Positions 41,724 to 46,311 of a stretch of DNA of 46,311 bases are shown one piece after another; the first letter of the stretch is position 1, and each line of letters starts with the position of its first letter. The notes under the pieces were generated by a model. It was not told the DNA's origin, searched no databases, and saw only the letters and a list, made by a program, of their open reading frames with translations. The DNA is taken from NCBI GenBank assembly GCA_015064685.1, contig SVRT01000018.1:1-46311 (forward strand), given 5' to 3'. Source of the stretch: Oscillospiraceae bacterium. GTDB lineage: Bacteria > Bacillota > Clostridia > Oscillospirales > CAG-272. A program made the translations under genes and the position numbers.

Positions 41724-42725
41724 TTAATAATCGGGATCAAGCTCGCTTTTCTTCGGGGGCATCATAAGAGCCAGAAGAAGAGCGACTAAAAGCAGAACGG
41801 TAGCTCCAAGCCCGCCCTCAAGACCGAAATCACCGCCGCTGAGTATCGCGCCGAAATCGGAGTTTGTGGCATTAAAAAGAGAGGTGAATTTGGGATTTCC
41901 GCTAACGCTTATACCAAAAATATTTCCCTGAAGATAATTCCACGCAGTGTGTATCGCGCCGACCGCCCAGATACTGCCGCGCTTGAGCATAAACACGCCT
42001 GCAAAGATACCGAAAAGCAGGATATTTACAAATGCGATAATGCTGAAGCTCGCGTTTGGAACGTGGAACACGGCAAACATAAGCGCGCTTACGATGATCG
42101 CGACCCACTCGTTGTGCCTGCGGCAGAGAGAGGTCATAAGATAGCCTCTGAAAAGCACCTCCTCGCCCATTCCCTGCAGAACAAAGGCAAGGAAAAAGAG
42201 AACGAGTGTCAAGGGGGAGGCGGACGAATTGAAGGAAAACTTAACGCATCCCGTGATAAAGCAGATAAGTGCGGGAATAGCGATCATGACCGCTCCTACA
42301 CCAAGCCCGAGAAAATACTCTGGTAGGATGCCCTTTTTGTTAAATCCCATGCTGAAGGCTCTTCTTTTTTCGAGCTTCACGCAGTATATGAGCGAGGCAA
42401 GAATATAAAGCCCCGACGAAGCAAGGAATACGATATATATCTCACTCGGCAGATTGAGCAGGAATGTGTCCATATAGCTCATCAGAGCATCCGTATCGAC
42501 AGCACCGCTCTGCATCATCTCCCCGTACAGAGTGTGATAAGAGGGGTCGAGCATCATAACGACCGAAAGTGCTATGGACTCGATCATCCCCATTGCAAAC
42601 GAGCAGATAAATGCGACCAAAAGAAACACCAATAGCTCAGAAAACATGCTCTTGGATTTTGAATCGGGCGACAGACTGTTTTGCGCCGACGACAGCATTC
42701 CGGTCTTAGGAATAGAATACAGCAT
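41724..42725 (-). CDS. CPBP family intramembrane metalloprotease
   Basis: A 333-residue membrane protein with about eight membrane segments. The three CPBP (CAAX protease) motifs are present: GMGEEVLFRGYL (EExxxR, about residue 190), FAVFHVPN (FxxxH, about 222) and HTAWN (HxxxN, about 260). Such proteases process membrane-bound peptides or act in bacteriocin immunity. The start at 42725 (MLYSIPKTG) follows GGAGG by 5 bases; a frame 23 codons longer has no such site. It stands alone; no bacteriocin gene is near. Confidence 0.9.
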   Translation of the reverse strand: MLYSIPKTGMLSSAQNSLSPDSKSKSMFSELLVFLLVAFICSFAMGMIESIALSVVMMLDPSYHTLYGEMMQSGAVDTDALMSYMDTFLLNLPSEIYIVFLASSGLYILASLIYCVKLEKRRAFSMGFNKKGILPEYFLGLGVGAVMIAIPALICFITGCVKFSFNSSASPLTLVLFFLAFVLQGMGEEVLFRGYLMTSLCRRHNEWVAIIVSALMFAVFHVPNASFSIIAFVNILLFGIFAGVFMLKRGSIWAVGAIHTAWNYLQGNIFGISVSGNPKFTSLFNATNSDFGAILSGGDFGLEGGLGATVLLLVALLLALMMPPKKSELDPDY

Positions 42726-42862
42726 AAATGCCTCCTTTTTGAAAAGCGCGGCTATCCGCATAAATATTTTACCACCTTTTGAGTATTCTGTCAATAAATG
42801 CCCACTTAAAAATCATCAACAAAACAGTTCACTTTTTGCAATCAAGATACCGAGATTTACCA

Positions 42863-42891
42863 TTGACATTGTAAAGAATTGCATATATAAT
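42863..42891 (+). promoter_or_regulatory. Sigma-A promoter of the large lipoprotein gene
   Basis: TTGACA (42863-42868) and TATAAT (42886-42891) are separated by 17 bases, giving a short leader before the GGAGG at about 42922. Confidence 0.85.
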
Positions 42892-42934
42892 GGATAATGA
42901 AGAAGTCTACAGTATCAAGGTGGAGGAATTCCGA

Positions 42935-45127
42935 ATGAAAAAATCAACAGTAATAAAATTGCTTGCCATACTTATGACAGTGTGCATGCTCCTGTCATTT
43001 ATCGCGTGCGATAAGGAAGGCTCAAAAGCACCCGAGACACAGGGACAAGCAAGCGCAGAGAAAACAGAAGCAGTAACCGACGCTCCGGAGACAGAGCCCG
43101 CGAACGAGGAGTCAAAGCAGGACGAGACCGAGCCGCGCCCGACAGAGAGCGAAAAAGAGACGGCGACAGAGGAAAGCGAGAGCAATGATGCTCCCGCAGA
43201 ATCCGAGTCTCAGCCTCTTCCCGAGACAGAGCCTGAAACCGATCCCGAAACCGAGCCCGAGCCCGACCGAGACTGCGAGCACGAATGGGGCGAGGAGGTC
43301 GCGGCGGACGGCAAGCACGTAAAGACCTGCACGCTTTGCGGAGAAGAAAAGTCAAGCAACAAGCACACATACGTCACACAAGAGAAGGGCGTGTCCCATA
43401 TCTGCGAGTGCGGCGCGACGAAGTATTGTCCCTCGGTTTTAAAGAGCAACGAAACAGGCCACTGGAAGGCGGCGTGCGATATATGCGGAGTCGAGGCAGA
43501 GGAAAAGGCTGCGCACACAGCCCCCACGCTGGAGCTTGTAACCGAAAACGGTACGGAATCATATCAATACAGCTGCTCGTACTGCGGATACAAGGTCAGA
43601 GACTTCAAACTGTCTTCCGACGTAAACTACTATATCTCCGCAGGACAGTTCGCGACCAGTGCATGGCAGAGCAGCACCGACGGAGAGATCTATCTCGACG
43701 GTGACGTCGTATATCAGAGATTCTCGGTAACGCACCACGGCGGAACGATACCGCTCGTACATAGCGGAAACGTAACAGACGAGTACACCGTTGACATCAA
43801 GGGCGGCTCGGGAAATTACTTTGTTTTCAAGATCAAGACCACCAACGCAGACGCGCTCTCCTGGCGCATAACCGCAAAGAAGGATGGCGAGGTTGCCGCA
43901 AAGCCGAGCGGAGCATACCCCGCATTGAGAGCGGAAATGCCCGAGGACGAATGGACGGTATACGTCGTTGATATCGCCGCGCTGATCAAGGCGGGAAATA
44001 TCACCACCTACGGCACAGCAGGTGACCGGGACGTCACAAAGTTCGCCGCCGCATTTATGTACGGATACGACGGCAGAGGAGTAGAGGAAGGAACTTACCT
44101 TGACATCGCGTACTTTGCGGTATGCGATACTTGGGAAGAGGTCGAGGGAGTCGTCGGTGACGAATATGTAATCTACACCGACTGGAAAAACTCCGAGGGC
44201 GATCAGAAGCTCAGCTCCGACGGTGCTCTCCCCGTAATAACAAAGGGAGAAGAGGCGACAAAGGTGATCTACAAGAAGACAGGCGAAAAGCTGCAGATAT
44301 TTGTCCGCTCGCCTTATTCCGAAACCTACACAAGATACGATTTCTTCCATATAGTAAAGGAAAATATCAATTACGATTCCTGGAAGCTTATATCGATCGA
44401 GATCTGCGACAGCGATCTCAAAAAGCTATATAACACCGCAACCGACGACCAGACAGAGTGCGAGGGCGCGCTTCAGGAGAGATACCCCGACGGAACGCTT
44501 GCCGCTGACTTTGTCGGAGGATTCCACGGAGATGAGAAGATTAAGAAGATCACCGTGATAGTTGACGGAGTCGAGCTTGATATGTCAAAGGATTACGGAC
44601 TCACCGCGTGCGAGAGCATTCAGACTATCGTTGAATCCATCATTTACAGATGCGATACGACAGAGCAGGTATTCGACAGAGTAAGAACAAACACCTGGAC
44701 GAAGGACGGAGTTGAGATCAAGAATAAGTACACCGCCACCGCAAAGATCAAAATTTACCGCCCCGAGACGGCGATGCTCGCGATCGCGATCGACAACGAC
44801 GGATATAACGGACTTATTACAGAGCATTGGGACAACGTCCATAACGAATGGACAGAGATCGGAGATTTCTACGCAAGCGAGGGAAGATACAGCGCGGGCG
44901 GAATGACCGAGGCGAGAATGAGAGGAATTCTCGACGTATGCGTCAAAGCATACGATTGCACCTTTAACGGCGAGGCACTCTCACCGAGAGGACATTTCAG
45001 CTACAACTACTTCGGCGATACGAACAGAAGAATAAAGATCTATCTCGCCCCCTTCTACGACCGCCAGTTCGAGGTCGGAGACGTCTTTGAGTCAACCACC
45101 TTCCAAAGCGTATTCGCAACTGAATAA
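42935..45127 (+). CDS. Large lipoprotein with Cys-pair repeats and an unrecognised C-terminal domain
   Basis: A 730-residue surface lipoprotein. Residues 1-26 are a lipoprotein signal (MLLSFIAC). Residues 27-110 are a Glu/Thr/Pro-rich linker. Residues 112-225 hold four small Cys-pair units (TCTLCGEE, ICECGATKYC, ACDICGVE, SCSYCGYK), each with nearby His, as in repeats of clostridial surface proteins that may bind zinc. Residues 230-430 look like a beta-sandwich binding domain. The last 285 residues (from VIYKKTGEK) are paralogous to the whole protein at 45303-46169, with shared DFVGGFHGDE, GVEIKN, LITEHWDN, MRGILDV and YDCTFNGE. I do not recognise this domain. The start at 42935 follows GGAGG. 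Confidence 0.85.
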   Translation: MKKSTVIKLLAILMTVCMLLSFIACDKEGSKAPETQGQASAEKTEAVTDAPETEPANEESKQDETEPRPTESEKETATEESESNDAPAESESQPLPETEPETDPETEPEPDRDCEHEWGEEVAADGKHVKTCTLCGEEKSSNKHTYVTQEKGVSHICECGATKYCPSVLKSNETGHWKAACDICGVEAEEKAAHTAPTLELVTENGTESYQYSCSYCGYKVRDFKLSSDVNYYISAGQFATSAWQSSTDGEIYLDGDVVYQRFSVTHHGGTIPLVHSGNVTDEYTVDIKGGSGNYFVFKIKTTNADALSWRITAKKDGEVAAKPSGAYPALRAEMPEDEWTVYVVDIAALIKAGNITTYGTAGDRDVTKFAAAFMYGYDGRGVEEGTYLDIAYFAVCDTWEEVEGVVGDEYVIYTDWKNSEGDQKLSSDGALPVITKGEEATKVIYKKTGEKLQIFVRSPYSETYTRYDFFHIVKENINYDSWKLISIEICDSDLKKLYNTATDDQTECEGALQERYPDGTLAADFVGGFHGDEKIKKITVIVDGVELDMSKDYGLTACESIQTIVESIIYRCDTTEQVFDRVRTNTWTKDGVEIKNKYTATAKIKIYRPETAMLAIAIDNDGYNGLITEHWDNVHNEWTEIGDFYASEGRYSAGGMTEARMRGILDVCVKAYDCTFNGEALSPRGHFSYNYFGDTNRRIKIYLAPFYDRQFEVGDVFESTTFQSVFATE

Positions 45128-45150
45128 ATAATTTTAATTTAACACAAAAA

Positions 45151-45186
45151 TGCGGAAAAGCCACGGTTTTTCCGCACTTTTTGATT
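45151..45186 (+). terminator. Terminator after the large lipoprotein gene
   Basis: TGCGGAAAA / TTTTCCGCA (45151-45159 with 45168-45176) followed by CTTTTTG. Confidence 0.85.
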
Positions 45187-45302
45187 TTTCGATAAAAGCT
45201 TTTGATTTATGCATAAAAAAGTGTATTTTTATAAATTTTTGTGATATAATGTAATCGGTTGATAATCCTTTATTTCATATAACGAATAGGAGATAAAAAG
45301 CA

Positions 45303-46169
45303 ATGAGCAAGAAGCTTTTATACACAAAATCGGGAGATACAATGTATATATACATTCCCTCACCGCACACCGATAAATACACAAGATACGCCTTTGTCCA
45401 CCACAAAAACCCTTATATCAAATACGATTCTTGGAGAATACTCAATATATACTTCTGCGACGCGGAGCTTAACCCTCTTTACAGCAATCTTCCCGGAGAG
45501 TGCGAATGCGAGGGCGCTTTGCGCGAAAGACTTAGCGACGGCAGCGTAGCATCCGACTTCATCGGCGGCTATCACGGCGACGAAACCCTTATAGACATTG
45601 ATGTTTTGGCAGATGGCAGGGAGCTTGATCTGTCCCGAGACTATCCCTTGACCGAGTGCGAAAACGTAGTGGCAACGGTCAAATCCTACCTTTTCAGAGT
45701 CGATTCGGACGAAAAGGTTTTCGAGCGAACAAAGACAGATACCTTTACAAATAAAGGCGTTGAGATCAAAAACAGATACGAAACACTTGCAAAAATAACG
45801 ATCGAGCGCGCCGCGACCTCACTTCTCGGAATTTGCTTGTCCGATAACGGTTTTGAAGGTCTTATTCGTGAGCATTGGGACAATATAAGCCAGAAATGGA
45901 TCGAGATATGCGACTTTGAAACGCACAAAAACATGTGCAACGCCGAGGGCTTTGTCGAAGCGAAGATGCGCGGACTTCTCGACGTTTATTTCAACACCTA
46001 CGATTGCACAATAAACGGAGAACCCACCGTACCCTATGGACATTTCAGCTATCAGGCATATAAGCCAAAGCGAGTTAAAATATACGTCGATCCCTTCCGC
46101 AACAGAACTCTCGAGCCGGGCGACCTCTATGAATCGACAAGCTTTCAGGCAATGTTCCCCACAAAATAG
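45303..46169 (+). CDS. Stand-alone paralogue of the lipoprotein C-terminal domain
   Basis: A 288-residue protein without signal peptide. It aligns over its full length with the last 285 residues of the upstream lipoprotein: YTRYAFVHHK, ECEGALRERLSDGS, DFIGGYHGDE, GVEIKNRYE, EHWDN, AKMRGLLDV, YDCTINGE, HFSYQAYKPKRVKIYVDPF. By eye roughly half of the residues are identical. The predicted secondary structure is mostly beta. The acidic and histidine residues in GGYHGDE and EHWDN are conserved and could form an active or metal site. The ATG follows AGGAG. A possible -10 box TATAAT lies at 45245-45250. Function unknown. Confidence 0.85.
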   Translation: MSKKLLYTKSGDTMYIYIPSPHTDKYTRYAFVHHKNPYIKYDSWRILNIYFCDAELNPLYSNLPGECECEGALRERLSDGSVASDFIGGYHGDETLIDIDVLADGRELDLSRDYPLTECENVVATVKSYLFRVDSDEKVFERTKTDTFTNKGVEIKNRYETLAKITIERAATSLLGICLSDNGFEGLIREHWDNISQKWIEICDFETHKNMCNAEGFVEAKMRGLLDVYFNTYDCTINGEPTVPYGHFSYQAYKPKRVKIYVDPFRNRTLEPGDLYESTSFQAMFPTK

Positions 46170-46170
46170 T

Positions 46171-46202
46171 AAAAAACCACCCATAAAGGGTGGTTTTTTG
46201 CA
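46171..46202 (+). terminator. Terminator after the stand-alone paralogue
   Basis: AAACCACCC / GGGTGGTTT (46174-46182 with 46188-46196) followed by TTTG. Confidence 0.9.
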
Positions 46203-46219
46203 TTTTTTTAAAATTTTTG

Positions 46220-46248
46220 ATGACATTTTCACAAAACTGTGTTATAAT
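46220..46248 (+). promoter_or_regulatory. Promoter of the last, partial gene
   Basis: ATGACA (46220-46225) and TATAAT (46243-46248) are separated by 17 bases. Confidence 0.7.
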
Positions 46249-46291
46249 AAAGGAAACAAAAAATATAACCCCAAGTAAAGGAAAAAACAAA

Positions 46292-46311
46292 ATGAAAAAG
46301 TCTTATTTAAA
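46292..46311 (+). CDS. Start of a gene cut by the window end
   Basis: Only MKKSYL is visible. The ATG follows AAAGGAAAA and has a promoter at 46220-46248. The start resembles a signal peptide, as in the lipoprotein at 42935, but nothing more can be said. Confidence 0.55.

Noticed and set aside
41724..42725. Bacteriocin immunity role for the CPBP protease
   Set aside because: No bacteriocin precursor, modification enzyme or ABC exporter lies nearby.

Overview
The window comes from a spore-forming, Gram-positive member of the Clostridia, probably an uncultured gut lineage; I cannot place it to family from sequence alone. The evidence is spoIIAA-spoIIAB-sigF, an alpha/beta-type small acid-soluble spore protein, a SleC-type cortex-lytic system, a SleB/CwlJ-type hydrolase, a tyrS T-box leader, TTGACA/TATAAT promoters and GGAGG ribosome binding sites. 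No tRNA, rRNA, CRISPR array, transposase or phage gene was seen.

Layout. 1-2050: an HPr-like protein and holA on the minus strand, flanked by two inverted copies of a repeat element. 2075-3639: a MATE exporter. 3712-7112: rpmH, rnpA, yidD, yidC and jag/khpB, but without dnaA or mnmE beside them. 7114-8450: a single-chain L-serine dehydratase. 8459-11100: a third copy of the repeat, a PnuC-like transporter and a marR-degV operon; degV carries a one-base frameshift and marR has two matching palindromic operators. 11133-14527: a large Sel1-repeat protein behind proB. 14711-17304: zapA and a U32 peptidase. 17619-20008: a cortex-lytic operon in which SleC is split into two overlapping genes, followed by a small peptidoglycan-binding protein. 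20090-20800: three repeat elements in a row. 20873-24223: an SGNH hydrolase, a YgjV-like membrane protein, rpmE and hflX. 24679-26126: yigZ and tatD. 26160-26844: an XRE regulator divergent from a small lipoprotein, with shared operators. 27084-30066: a PRTase-like protein and an EF-G paralogue. 30307-32054: the sigma-F operon. 32364-33905: tyrS with its T-box leader. 34372-35292: the SleB-type hydrolase. 35603-41075: two tandem paralogous beta-helix proteins resembling GH110 alpha-galactosidases. 41455-42725: the spore protein and a CPBP protease. 42935-46169: a large lipoprotein and a cytoplasmic protein sharing an unrecognised domain of about 285 residues.

The strongest unexplained signal is a family of intergenic cassettes, at least ten in this window, of 180-430 bp. 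All are bounded by the same imperfect terminal inverted repeats: AAATTGCGGTTTATCGG at one end and AAATTTTGATTTGTCGG at the other. Their interiors differ completely and are mostly long inverted repeats. They sit in gene-end positions, often starting within a few bases of a stop codon. In one case the interior is flipped relative to the ends. They encode no protein and look like non-autonomous mobile elements with exchangeable interiors.

The genes form no single large system. Spore biology is spread over five loci: sigF, sleC, sleB, SASP and possibly the beta-helix region. The rest is housekeeping, transport and cell-envelope functions.
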